Positions 7,955 to 16,355 of a stretch of DNA of 21,147 nt are shown piece after piece; positions within the stretch are counted from its first letter, which is position 1, and every line of letters starts with the position of its first letter. The stretch covers positions 1 to 21,147 of IMG/VR virus record IMGVR_UViG_3300030102_003594. One strand, given 5' to 3'. The DNA comes from a virus. The translations under genes were made by a program, and so were the position numbers. The notes under the pieces were generated by a model. The model was not told where the DNA came from, did not search any database, and saw nothing but the letters and a program-made list of their open reading frames with translations.

Positions 7955-10900
7955 ATGTCGATTGATCCCAACGCTCCAGAAGCGCTGGCGAATCAGGTCG
8001 GCTTGGCGGGTGGGCTCCTTGAGCCGCTAACAGGCGCCGAGCTCACGCAACCTGATCCCAGCGCTTTTGATTTTAGCCAAGACCCCGACAGTGAGTTCGA
8101 TCTCATAGCACCTATCAAAACGGTCGAGCAGGACGAGATCCAGCTGGCCATGTCTGGGCCTATCAGCAAAAACCTGGCGCGACTTATCGGCTTCGACTTT
8201 AGTGGCACGTTTGGCGATGCTGCAAAGAAAGTCGATGACATGCAGGCCAACCGGGGCAACCTGGACACCAGCGGCCGCACGGATGTCGAGGGTGAGCAGC
8301 TGACCTTCGAGGACGGCGTCTATGCGCCGTATGAGCGGGGCAGCGTCCTGCCAAATCTAAGGGCCGAGGGCGAGATGCCCAACCTTAGATTCGACAAGCC
8401 TAAGCTGGCAGATGAAGAGCGCGCTCAAATGGTCATCGAGGGCGTGGACCGTCAGGTTGAAATCCAGCCTGACGGGATGCTGGATGACTTCCGAGCTGTC
8501 GGATCTAGGGGCGATGAAAAGATCCCTGACGAGGGCCGGGTGCTGAGCACCATTCAGGCGATCAGCTCGACTTACTCGGGCCAGATTAACGAGGCCAAGC
8601 GCGGCGAGATCACCACCGAGGCCACCAGGCAGATGGCTGACATCCTGGGGATGGACGCCAACAAGCTCTCGAAAGCCATCCTGGGCCGCAAGCCCGGTCA
8701 AGCAATAAGCCTCACTGGCCCAAATGGCCAACCAGTAGGGATGGCTGAGGCGATGCTGGCATCGAGGGATCTGCTCGTCACAGAAATTAAATTCCTAGAC
8801 GAGCTGGCCAAGAAAGCAGAGACCGGCACAGACGAGGACGCGCTGCGCTTCCGCGAGCAGCTCGAGCTGGTCACCCAGCTGCAGATGCAGATCAAAGGAG
8901 CCCAGACAGAGATTGCCAGGGCGCTCGGTCAGTTTCGGATACCGGCCAGGGGTGGCCAGGCTGGCGCTGCTGCAGAGACCAGGTCGGCTGACATCACGAC
9001 GCTGCTCGAGGAGTATGGTGGGGCTGAGGATGTCCGCCTCATGGCCAGAGCGTATCTTGAGGCTGGATCGGTTGCAGATCGTGCTGCGATTACCAGGGCC
9101 GGCAGCAAGTTCAAAAAATTCACTGATGCGTTTTACGAGGCCTGGATCAACATCCTTCTCAGCAATCCTATCACCCATATCAAAAACAACGTCGGCAACA
9201 TCCTGATTATGGGCGCGCATGTTGCCGAGACAGGCATGGCTGCCACCGTAGGCACCGCCAGGCGCGCTATGGGCGGCGAGGGCGGCGTCTATTTCGGCGA
9301 GGTTCAGGCTCAGCTCTTTGGCGCCATGATGGCCATGCAGGATGCCTGGTCGGCATCAGGCAAGGCCTTCAAGACTGGCGAGGCGCCTATCCTGGGATCA
9401 AAGATAGACGGTCAGCGCGGGAAGCGGCCGGTCAGAGCTTTCTCAGCTGAGGGCTTCGAGGCTCAGGGTCCGCTTGGAGTCACGGCTGATGTTCTTGGCA
9501 GCGCATTTACCCTGGGCCGGGCTCCCACAAAGATGCTTGAGTTCGAGGACACCTTCTTCAAGGTTGTCGCGCAGCGGATGAGTCTATACCAGCAAGCCTA
9601 TCGCACAGCCAAGGGCGAGGGCCTGACAGGTGATGCGCTGAGCTCGAGGATCGCGGAGTTCGTTTATGACCCGCCGGCATCAGCTCTGAAAGAAGCTGAC
9701 GCTCACGCTAAATATGTCACCTTGCAGACTGACCTGGATGCAGCTGGCAAAGCACTGAACGGGGTCCGCAAGATCCCAATGGTCAGATATTTTCTGCCCT
9801 TCTTTAAGACGCCATACAACGCGGCGAAGTACGCGATGGTCGAGCGCTCACCGATAGGCTTTTATTACGGTGAAAGTGCAAGAGCGATCAAACGTGGCAA
9901 GGCGCCTGGCGCATCGCCAGCCGACAAGGCCGCGGCTGATATGGCGCGCACCAGGATCTATGTCGGCAGCATGACAATGATGACAGTCGGCATGATGGCG
10001 GCAAACGGTCAGATTACCGGCGCCGGACCAGCTGACCCCGAGCTGAAGGCCGCTCTGCGCCGCACTGGCTGGCAGCCTTACTCGATCCGAGTCGGTGACC
10101 AATATGTGAGCTACGCAGGGGCTGAGCCATTCTCAACAGTGCTTGGTCTTGCAGCTGACACAGCTGAGCTCGGCATGAGCTCGAGCCTGGATGGCGCCAG
10201 CTGGGAGCGTGCGCTTATGGCAGCTGGCGGAGCCATTTCTTACAACATGACAAACAAAACATTTCTGCAGGGTTTCTCTAATCTGGTCTCAACCGTCAAC
10301 GATCCTGGTCGATATGCAAATGGTACGGTTGATAGTTTTGTGCGCTCGCTAGTGCCACGGCTGGTTGCTCAGACTGAGAAGATGCAAGACCCCCTGGTGC
10401 GTGAAGCCAGGTCTGTCATCGATCAACTCAAGAGCCAGGTGCCCTGGCTAAGCAACACGCTGCCGGCAAAGCGCAACTTCTGGGGCCAGAAGGTCATGCT
10501 GTCACCGGCCCTGGGCCCGGACTTTCTAAGTCCAATCTACACAAGCACCATTGGGCCCAATCCTGCAGCTGAGGGCGAGAACGCAGCTCAACGAGCCTTC
10601 GATCTCGATCAAATGTTCATCACGCTGCGCTGGGGCCCTGGCAAGCACCCAGATGTCTATTCACAAAACGGCATCAAGGTCGGCCTCAAGCCCAAGGAGA
10701 TCGAGCAGTTTCATATCTACGCCGGCGCCAGGTCGCTCGAGTACATCGAGCAAGTGGTCGAGAGCGATAACTTCCAGCGTCTATTCAAGATCTGGAATGA
10801 CGAGGTCAGCCAGCCGACAACGCTGATGGATGTCCAGGTTGCCGACAAGACACTGACGCCAAGCACCAACGCCCAGGAGGCTCGAGAGCTCTGTATCGAC

Positions 10901-11053
10901 ATGCTGCAGAGCGCAGTGACGGCTGCCAGGCAACAGGCTCGCAAGGATCTGTTTAATGATCCGACCTATGGGCCTGAGATCGAAAGCGCATCCGAGGACT
11001 ACATCCAGCTCATGCAGCAGAAGAACGACACCATAAGGGATATGATGCGATGA
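7955..11053 (+). CDS. Large internal virion / DNA-ejection protein (T7 gp16-position)
   Basis: A 1032-residue protein, the largest of the window, in the place of T7 gp16 (1318 aa), which forms the inner-membrane end of the ejection channel. Residues 1-390 are polar and probably partly disordered. From about residue 390 a conserved phage region begins: WINILLSNPITHIKNN, then FEDTFFKVVAQRMSLYQQAY. PMVRYFLPFFKTPYNAAKYA follows, with a Met-rich hydrophobic segment near 672-690 (MTMMTVGMMAANG). The region continues with GAGPADPELK, then GWQPYSIRVGDQYVSY and AEPFSTVLGL. I know this region from large ejection or polyvalent proteins of many podoviruses. Unlike T7 gp16, no N-terminal transglycosylase motif is visible. 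The ATG at 7955 follows GGTAGGA; the stop overlaps the fibre gene by four bases. Confidence 0.75.
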   Translation: MSIDPNAPEALANQVGLAGGLLEPLTGAELTQPDPSAFDFSQDPDSEFDLIAPIKTVEQDEIQLAMSGPISKNLARLIGFDFSGTFGDAAKKVDDMQANRGNLDTSGRTDVEGEQLTFEDGVYAPYERGSVLPNLRAEGEMPNLRFDKPKLADEERAQMVIEGVDRQVEIQPDGMLDDFRAVGSRGDEKIPDEGRVLSTIQAISSTYSGQINEAKRGEITTEATRQMADILGMDANKLSKAILGRKPGQAISLTGPNGQPVGMAEAMLASRDLLVTEIKFLDELAKKAETGTDEDALRFREQLELVTQLQMQIKGAQTEIARALGQFRIPARGGQAGAAAETRSADITTLLEEYGGAEDVRLMARAYLEAGSVADRAAITRAGSKFKKFTDAFYEAWINILLSNPITHIKNNVGNILIMGAHVAETGMAATVGTARRAMGGEGGVYFGEVQAQLFGAMMAMQDAWSASGKAFKTGEAPILGSKIDGQRGKRPVRAFSAEGFEAQGPLGVTADVLGSAFTLGRAPTKMLEFEDTFFKVVAQRMSLYQQAYRTAKGEGLTGDALSSRIAEFVYDPPASALKEADAHAKYVTLQTDLDAAGKALNGVRKIPMVRYFLPFFKTPYNAAKYAMVERSPIGFYYGESARAIKRGKAPGASPADKAAADMARTRIYVGSMTMMTVGMMAANGQITGAGPADPELKAALRRTGWQPYSIRVGDQYVSYAGAEPFSTVLGLAADTAELGMSSSLDGASWERALMAAGGAISYNMTNKTFLQGFSNLVSTVNDPGRYANGTVDSFVRSLVPRLVAQTEKMQDPLVREARSVIDQLKSQVPWLSNTLPAKRNFWGQKVMLSPALGPDFLSPIYTSTIGPNPAAEGENAAQRAFDLDQMFITLRWGPGKHPDVYSQNGIKVGLKPKEIEQFHIYAGARSLEYIEQVVESDNFQRLFKIWNDEVSQPTTLMDVQVADKTLTPSTNAQEARELCIDMLQSAVTAARQQARKDLFNDPTYGPEIESASEDYIQLMQQKNDTIRDMMR

Positions 11054-12408
11054 CAGTATCCACCACCAGCAATAAGGTCAGCTTCAGCGCCAATGGCAGC
11101 ACGACCGTCTTTGCCTACAACTTCAAGATCTTTGCTGACGCTGATCTGACCGTCATCATCCGAGCCTCGGACGGCACAGAAACGACCAAGACGCTGACAA
11201 CGCACTACACTGTCTCTGGGGCTGGATCGTCTTCTGGTGGCAATGTGACATTCACCAGCGGCAACACGCCGGCCAACGGCGAAACGGTGGTCATTAAGCG
11301 TGAGCTTGATGTCACCCAATCGACAGACTATGTGGCCAACGATCCGTTTCCAGCAGCAAGCCACGAAGATGCGCTTGACCGGCTGACCATGATTGCCCAG
11401 CAGCAAACAGAGCAAATCGGTCGATCTATCGTCTTTCCTGATACGGACACAGCGGCCACAACAATTCCAAGCTCTGTCACGCGCGCAAACAAATTTCTAG
11501 GCTTTGGATCATCCGGCGAGGTCGCGGTGCTGTCCTCAACTGGCACAGCACCAGGCGCGATAGACACCGGCAACCTGGTTGATTCGGCGGTCACATCTGC
11601 AAAGCTGGCTGCTAACTCGGTTACATCGGCCAAGATTGTCGATGGCACCATAGCCACGGCAGATATAGCAGACGATGCTGTGAGCCAAGCCAAGATCGCA
11701 GACGATGCTGTTGGCACAGCGCAAATTGCTGATGATGCTGTAGGTTCAGCGCAAATTGCGGATGACGCAGTGGTTCAGGCAGCCGTCGCAGACAATGCTA
11801 TCGGTACAAATCAGATCGCCGATTCAGCCGTGACCGCTGCGAAACTGAGTTCGGACGCAGCTTTTACATCTGGCATGGTGATGCCCTTCGCAGGCACATC
11901 TGCTCCAACGGGCTGGCTCCTCGCATATGGCCAGGCCGTTTCGCGCAGCACCTATTCTAGTTTGTTCACAGCGATCGGGACAACCTACGGCTCCGGCGAT
12001 GGATCAAGCACCTTCAATCTGCCCGACCTGCGTGGCCGCGTCGTCGCCGGTCAGGATGACATGGGCAGCGCCTCGGCTAACAGGCTGACCAACCAGACCG
12101 GTGGCCTTGATGGTGACACGCTAGGTGCTACAGGTGGTTCAGAGACGCACACTCTAAGTGTGTCGCAGCTTGCAAGCCATAGCCATACTCTCAGCGGCGG
12201 TATTAAGACAATAACCCAAGGTGGCAGCAGTTTTGACACCGGCCTTGACAGAAGAGCCTACACCACAAACCAAGGCCAAAGCGCTGACGGCACTTTTAAT
12301 AGCAGCGACACATCGATGGATGACTTCTCGGTTGCCAGTAATGGCTCTGGCGCTGCCCACAATAACGTGCAACCCACAATCATCTTGAACTACATCATCA
12401 AAACGTAG
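11050..12408 (+). CDS. Tail fibre protein, T7 gp17-like N-terminus with tail-collar domain
   Basis: A 452-residue fibre protein. Residues 1-130 have the layout of the T7 gp17 N-terminal domain that attaches fibres to the nozzle (VFAYNFKIF, YTVSGAGSSSGGNVTF, ETVVIKREL, then HEDALDRLTMIAQQQTEQIG). Residues 178-267 are nine ten-residue repeats of the type ADDAVGTAQI, probably a trimeric shaft. From about residue 275 there is a phage tail-collar domain (MPFAGTSAPTGWLLAYGQAV, FNLPDLRGRVVAGQDD), and the end NVQPTIILNYIIKT is typical of that family. It should contact the host surface. It overlaps the ejection gene by ATGA and is followed ten bases later by a small protein. Confidence 0.88.
   Translation: MTVSTTSNKVSFSANGSTTVFAYNFKIFADADLTVIIRASDGTETTKTLTTHYTVSGAGSSSGGNVTFTSGNTPANGETVVIKRELDVTQSTDYVANDPFPAASHEDALDRLTMIAQQQTEQIGRSIVFPDTDTAATTIPSSVTRANKFLGFGSSGEVAVLSSTGTAPGAIDTGNLVDSAVTSAKLAANSVTSAKIVDGTIATADIADDAVSQAKIADDAVGTAQIADDAVGSAQIADDAVVQAAVADNAIGTNQIADSAVTAAKLSSDAAFTSGMVMPFAGTSAPTGWLLAYGQAVSRSTYSSLFTAIGTTYGSGDGSSTFNLPDLRGRVVAGQDDMGSASANRLTNQTGGLDGDTLGATGGSETHTLSVSQLASHSHTLSGGIKTITQGGSSFDTGLDRRAYTTNQGQSADGTFNSSDTSMDDFSVASNGSGAAHNNVQPTIILNYIIKT
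11581..11850 (+). repeat. Nine in-frame 30-bp tandem repeats in the fibre shaft
   Basis: Nine consecutive 30-bp units begin at 11581, 11611 and so on to 11821, each encoding ten residues with Ala-Val at positions 3-4 or close to it. Units 4 to 6 (11671-11760) are most alike, each starting GAYGATGCTGT. The units are diverged rather than identical, so they are old duplications kept by protein structure. Confidence 0.9.
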
Positions 12409-12417
12409 GAGTAAATC

Positions 12418-12732
12418 ATGGCAACCGTACTAGCTATCGATAGTGATAACTTTCACCCGATCCAAGCGCTTGCATTTGGCACGACACAGACCATCACGAC
12501 CAGTGGCTCGAGCACAGCCACCAGCAATGCGTTCGCAACTGGCACGACAGTGGTTCGCATTGTGGCAACGAAAGATTGTCACATTACCTTTGCGACAGCG
12601 CCGACAGCCACAACCTCACTGCCCTTCATGCCAGCCAATCAGGTAGAGTATTTCAAGGTGACTGCTGGTGAAAAATGCGCCGCTATTCAAAGCTCTGAAG
12701 CTGGCACTCTTTACGTTACTGAGATGGGGTGA
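12418..12732 (+). CDS. Small beta-rich virion-associated protein, unknown function
   Basis: A 104-residue protein I do not assign to a named family. The ATG at 12418 follows a strong ribosome site (AGGAG, 5 bases upstream). It is rich in Thr, Ala and Ser and looks all-beta: VVRIVATKDCHITFATAPTA is followed by LPFMPANQVEYFKVTAGEKC and GTLYVTEMG. Short proteins of this type with a V.V.A..D..I.F......T......P......F.V..G pattern are common near tail fibre genes and are thought to be virion surface or fibre-tip proteins. It lies between two adhesion genes and its stop (TGA 12730-12732) is six bases before the ATG of the next, so co-translation is likely. Confidence 0.6.
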   Translation: MATVLAIDSDNFHPIQALAFGTTQTITTSGSSTATSNAFATGTTVVRIVATKDCHITFATAPTATTSLPFMPANQVEYFKVTAGEKCAAIQSSEAGTLYVTEMG

Positions 12733-12737
12733 GGTCA

Positions 12738-15146
12738 ATGTTATTTGGCGTAGGAAAATTAGGTTCTCAGTTTCGTAAGACTGCTGGTGCTGGTGATGCT
12801 GCTCGTGTCGATTACACACCAAGCAATCCCGGTCCAGAAACCAATACCTATGCCTATGACCCATCTAAGCTCGAAAGAGACCAGCATGGCACCGATGAGT
12901 GGTATCGCTTCATCATAACAAGTGCTCGCAATTTTTGTTGGAACAGCGATGGCACAATATTTTTCTATAGCCAGCAAAGCCAAGAAGCAGTGTATGCTGT
13001 AAGCGTTTCGACAGCTTATGATTTAAGTACTGTTTCGGGCAGTCCTACAACTTACAATATAGTAGATTTAGGCTTACCAGCTGGGTGGTTTTTCAGTAGC
13101 GACGGCACAAAGTTATTTGTGATTTTAAGCACTGACATAATACATCGCATAAATTTAACGACCGCTTTTCAACCCGTGGCTACTGATACGTCTGTTGCGA
13201 ACGTTAATCTCGCAACTTTAAGCACGAATGTGAATACAAATCCAAAAAGTGGTTCGATCTCAACTGACGGCACAATCATGCACATATGGGATAGCGCCCG
13301 CGACAGTATTTTCCAATATACTATGTCAACGGCTTTTGACCTTAGCACGCTCAGTCTTGATGTTGAGTTTACTAAAACCACTTTGACCTCCGACGGAGCT
13401 TTTGCGCTTGATGGCGACGGCACAAAACTCTACGTCGTAGACAACTCCGCAACGGACTCAACATATAAAATAGAGCAATACAATCTGTCTACGGCCTTTG
13501 ACATTGACACAAGGGGTTCTGTCCAGAGTGTAATAGAGTTTGGTTCAGACTATATAATAAGTGATGTAGAGCATTTGGCTGTTTCTCCAGACGGCACAAG
13601 ACTTTATATAGCCTCCAACGACAGCGTCATTGGGCATCAAATGCACACGGCCCACGATTTAAGTACAATCGTTCCCGATGGTGTTGATTTTTATAACAGA
13701 CCAAACAGCCTTTCTCAGGGGGTAGAAAATACCGTTGTATCCCTGAGAGAGGCTTACTTTAACGCTGACGGCACAAAATTAATTTTTCTTGACGCCACCG
13801 ACGATAGTGTTGTCTCGGTAAACCTTGATAAGCCCTACTCATTAATTTCTGGCTTGGGCAACACTGAGACCACATTTTCGGTCAACTCTCAAGAGTCCTT
13901 CCCTTTAGCGTTTTTTCTCAAGCCCGATGGAACCAGTTTTTACGTCTGTGGTCTTTCGAGCGACACTTTTTTCCAATATGACATGACAACAGCTTTTGAT
14001 ATTAGCACCGCAAGCTATAGCAACAAATCTTTATCCCATAGCGCTCAGGAAGGCTTTCCGACAGGGATACATTTCAAGCCGGATGGCACAAAACTGTTCA
14101 TGACTGGCTTTAATTCTGATGCTTTAAACGAATACGCTTTATCAACCGCTTGGGATATAAGCACCGCTTCATTTACCCAAGCAGAGTCGGCCTTTGTCGA
14201 TGGGGCGATGGGCTTGACAGCAAACGGCGATGGGACTCAGTTTCTTACTGGTGACGGTGCCGATGGCCTGAAGGGCATAAACCTCGGCACGGGTTACGAC
14301 GCCTCAACTAAGACAAGCGATGTTAGCGGCCTTGGTACGAACTGGCTTGATGATGTTAGGCTTGGCCCTCGTGCTCATGCGCCAACTTGGCAAAAGTCTG
14401 GCGAAGTTATGCTTATGTCCCAGTCTAATAAAATTATTAAACTGTCTGCAAACGACAAAAGAATGGTCGAGCAGATTTACAGCCCTGAGATTGTTATTCA
14501 ATCCCCGCTAACCAGCGCAGACGATGCGAGGAATTACCATGTCCTGAACATTGAGTTTCGCGCTGATGCCCTGCCATCTGATTACACCGGACGCTTATTT
14601 ATCGGGCATAAGCTGCGCGGCAACTCGGCTTTTGACCTGTGTGTTGGGGCTGTTCAAATACTAAACTCAAGCTCTGCTAGGGTTCACGCTTGGCAGGGAA
14701 ATGATTTTACAAGCTGGGAAACAACAACCAATGAAGGCAATGCTTCCCCGACAGATTACGTTGAGGTTATAAACTATTTCAACACAGGCAGTTATGATTC
14801 AATTGCTTTAGGCTCTACTGATGCAAGGTGGAATATTGCAAGCTCAACTGCTGATTTGAATACTGGCGCGGCTGATGGTGTTTCTACTACTTATGGCTCT
14901 GGTGGCACTGCCGTCTTGCCTATTTCTGGGATACTCCAAGTTGCTCAGACAGCTTCAACTAACTTTGTGTATACCCCTACAGGAAGCGGCTCATCTTCTA
15001 GTCATTACATCTGGATGCGTAGCCCAGAGGTGACGCTTGCATCTGGGATTCACCAACTCCGAATTGCATATCTGTTCTCGACTAACTCAACGGCAACAAA
15101 GTTTTTTGACACCTTGCAGGTGTTCTGGGCCGATGCAGATAATTAA
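12738..15146 (+). CDS. Putative tail adhesin with propeller-like DGT repeats
   Basis: I prefer the ATG at 12738 (802 aa) over the in-frame GTG at 12729, which overlaps the previous stop. Residues of about 70-510 hold nine repeats of 49-59 residues. Each has F/V-x-DGTKLYV-like strands, then a short strand ending in QY or the like, and STAFDLST. This is the layout of a beta-propeller, such as those seen in YVTN/SMP-30-type repeats. Residues of about 575-800 are a separate beta-rich domain (VLNIEFRADALPSDYTGRLF to LQVFWADAD) that may bind glycan. The gene is clearly AT-richer than the structural genes, with more AAT, TTA and ATA codons, which suggests separate acquisition. A role in receptor binding is inferred from place and architecture. 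Confidence 0.65.
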   Translation: MLFGVGKLGSQFRKTAGAGDAARVDYTPSNPGPETNTYAYDPSKLERDQHGTDEWYRFIITSARNFCWNSDGTIFFYSQQSQEAVYAVSVSTAYDLSTVSGSPTTYNIVDLGLPAGWFFSSDGTKLFVILSTDIIHRINLTTAFQPVATDTSVANVNLATLSTNVNTNPKSGSISTDGTIMHIWDSARDSIFQYTMSTAFDLSTLSLDVEFTKTTLTSDGAFALDGDGTKLYVVDNSATDSTYKIEQYNLSTAFDIDTRGSVQSVIEFGSDYIISDVEHLAVSPDGTRLYIASNDSVIGHQMHTAHDLSTIVPDGVDFYNRPNSLSQGVENTVVSLREAYFNADGTKLIFLDATDDSVVSVNLDKPYSLISGLGNTETTFSVNSQESFPLAFFLKPDGTSFYVCGLSSDTFFQYDMTTAFDISTASYSNKSLSHSAQEGFPTGIHFKPDGTKLFMTGFNSDALNEYALSTAWDISTASFTQAESAFVDGAMGLTANGDGTQFLTGDGADGLKGINLGTGYDASTKTSDVSGLGTNWLDDVRLGPRAHAPTWQKSGEVMLMSQSNKIIKLSANDKRMVEQIYSPEIVIQSPLTSADDARNYHVLNIEFRADALPSDYTGRLFIGHKLRGNSAFDLCVGAVQILNSSSARVHAWQGNDFTSWETTTNEGNASPTDYVEVINYFNTGSYDSIALGSTDARWNIASSTADLNTGAADGVSTTYGSGGTAVLPISGILQVAQTASTNFVYTPTGSGSSSSHYIWMRSPEVTLASGIHQLRIAYLFSTNSTATKFFDTLQVFWADADN
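12948..14238 (+). repeat. Nine dispersed repeats centred on the decamer GAYGGCACAA
   Basis: The repeats start at 12948, 13101, 13266, 13416, 13590, 13767, 13926, 14082 and 14229, spaced 147-177 bases and always in frame. Seven of nine are GACGGCACAA or GATGGCACAA; those at 13926 and 14229 are diverged. Each encodes DGT plus the following residue of a propeller-like unit. The same Gly (GGC) and Thr (ACA) codons recur although the surrounding DNA is diverged. Confidence 0.85.
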
Positions 15147-15309
15147 GCCGACCGTCGTTTCCGTCAAGGCTGAATTGGACACGCTTTCGGCTGTTAGTCA
15201 GGAGCGCTTCATCGAGCTGCTTAGTCGGGTCAAGCGGCTCGAGACCATCATGGTCGGCTCTGCCGGCACAACAATCGTCCTCCTCATCGGCGTCCTGCTT
15301 TCAAAATAA
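15133..15309 (+). CDS. 58-aa tail-anchored membrane protein, XhlA/holin-like
   Basis: The ATG at 15133 overlaps the end of the adhesin gene by 14 bases; the longer reading from further upstream lies inside the adhesin and is not needed. The product has a cytosolic amphipathic, probably coiled-coil part (KAELDTLSAVSQERFIELL, then SRVKRLETIM) and a C-terminal membrane segment (GTTIVLLIGVLLS) with one terminal Lys. This layout, a coiled coil then a C-terminal anchor, is that of XhlA-type lysis helper proteins. Its place at the head of the lysis genes agrees. It could instead be a small holin or antiholin. It ends 9 bases before the next start, which has its own GGTAA site. Confidence 0.6.
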   Translation: MQIIKPTVVSVKAELDTLSAVSQERFIELLSRVKRLETIMVGSAGTTIVLLIGVLLSK

Positions 15310-15318
15310 GGTAACGCA

Positions 15319-16038
15319 ATGCTTGATCCGGCCACCATCGGCGCGGCCGTGTCGGTGGCGTCCAGCGCTTTCAAAGTGCTGCAAAAAGGGTTTGCCGCCG
15401 GGCGTGAGCTAGAGCAGATGACGCAAGACCTGTCGAGGTGGATGTCTGCTGTGTCGGATGTCGATCACCTGGAGAAGAGCGCCAAAAACCCCAGTCTGTA
15501 CCTCAAGCTGACCAAGGGCAAGAGCATAGAGAGCCTTGCCCTGGAAGCCTTCACGGCCAAGAAGCAGCTCGAGGACCAACGCTATCAGCTCAAGCAGATG
15601 ATCCAACTGACGAGGGGCGTGGCAGCGTGGAACGAGCTGATCGCCCTGGAGGGCAGGATCAGGAAACAACGCCAGGAAGCCATCTACGCTGCTCAGCAAA
15701 GACGACAGAAAATCATCGAGTACATTGCTTGGACAGTAACCATCGGTGGCGGCGTCATGGCGCTGGCTGGCTTTGTGCTGCTGCTCAAGGCCCACACCGC
15801 CCAAGCCAGTGACTGGGCCAATGACCTGACGACTTGCCGGCTGGTTAAATGTTTGAAGCTCGACAATAAGCAAGAGGTCTGCGTTTACCGAGGCGCTCAC
15901 AATACACAAGAAACCCTGTTTTTCTCGCTGAATCCACGCGAATGGAAACCCAGGGAATATCTGTGTCAATGGAAGGTCGATCAGCCGCCGCCGCCAAATG
16001 TTTACGATGTTTTGAAGGCAATCAAGGAAAGTCAGTGA
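15319..16038 (+). CDS. 239-aa single-span membrane protein with four C-terminal Cys, lysis region
   Basis: I do not recognise a named family. Residues 1-130 are helical and highly charged (coiled coil, e.g. EGRIRKQRQEAIYAAQQRRQ). Residues of about 133-156 form one strong membrane span (YIAWTVTIGGGVMALAGFVL). Residues 160-239 contain four Cys (173, 178, 188, 216), enough for two disulfides, and end in a PPPP stretch. With Arg/Lys just before the span, the N-terminus should be cytosolic and the Cys part periplasmic. This is the reverse proportion of a classic Rz spanin but similar in topology, so a spanin-like role is possible. Its stop overlaps a GTG start (GTGA), linking it to the following EF-hand protein. 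Confidence 0.6.
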   Translation: MLDPATIGAAVSVASSAFKVLQKGFAAGRELEQMTQDLSRWMSAVSDVDHLEKSAKNPSLYLKLTKGKSIESLALEAFTAKKQLEDQRYQLKQMIQLTRGVAAWNELIALEGRIRKQRQEAIYAAQQRRQKIIEYIAWTVTIGGGVMALAGFVLLLKAHTAQASDWANDLTTCRLVKCLKLDNKQEVCVYRGAHNTQETLFFSLNPREWKPREYLCQWKVDQPPPPNVYDVLKAIKESQ

Positions 16039-16355
16039 CACAGAAAAAACTGGAGAGGTCGAGCGAGTTCGAGCGCTATGACCTGGACAATGATGGCGTG
16101 GTCACTGACGCAGAGATCGAGCGCGCTCGTGAAATCCGGGAGACAGAAGACAAAAGCCGCAAGCACTTAGCGCAGCTCCGGCTTGCGAGGTATGCGCTGA
16201 TCGGAATGGGCGTCTACACGGTTCTGCTTTTTATGCCGTTTATACCCGATAGCCGCATCAAGTTACTGAGTGAGGTTAGCCCATTGCTTTACATCAGCTT
16301 GTCTGGCGTCGTGGGCGCGTACATGGGCTTCACGCAAATGGGAGATAAAAAATGA
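16035..16355 (+). CDS. EF-hand, two-span membrane protein in the lysis module
   Basis: I chose the GTG at 16035, which forms a GTGA overlap with the preceding stop; the longer reading from 15942 would lie inside the previous gene. The 106-residue product starts with a polar helix and then a canonical EF-hand loop, DLDNDGVVTDAE, with D16, D18, D20, G21, T24 and E27 in the ligand positions. A charged helix follows (EIERAREIRETEDKSRK), then two membrane spans (residues 53-70, ALIGMGVYTVLLFMPF; and 84-101, LLYISLSGVVGAYMGF). Two spans and position directly before a holin suggest a holin/antiholin-type protein whose cytosolic EF-hand may bind Ca2+. The calcium role is inference. It overlaps the next gene by ATGA. 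Confidence 0.65.
   Translation: MTQKKLERSSEFERYDLDNDGVVTDAEIERAREIRETEDKSRKHLAQLRLARYALIGMGVYTVLLFMPFIPDSRIKLLSEVSPLLYISLSGVVGAYMGFTQMGDKK

Noticed and set aside
7396-7971. A 191-aa open frame on the - strand
   Set aside because: It is antisense to the RelA/SpoT-like core protein and has no recognisable motif.
11581-11850. Regular 30-bp repeats could suggest a CRISPR array
   Set aside because: There are no spacers; the units are contiguous, diverged and in frame with the fibre protein.
12948-14238. Repeats in the adhesin as a diversity-generating retroelement target
   Set aside because: No reverse transcriptase or template repeat is in the window, and the repeats occur along the gene, not as one variable C-terminal region.
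15409-16041. A 210-aa open frame on the - strand
   Set aside because: It mirrors the 239-aa membrane protein; its Leu-rich sequence is the complement of the coiled-coil Gln/Lys/Glu codons.
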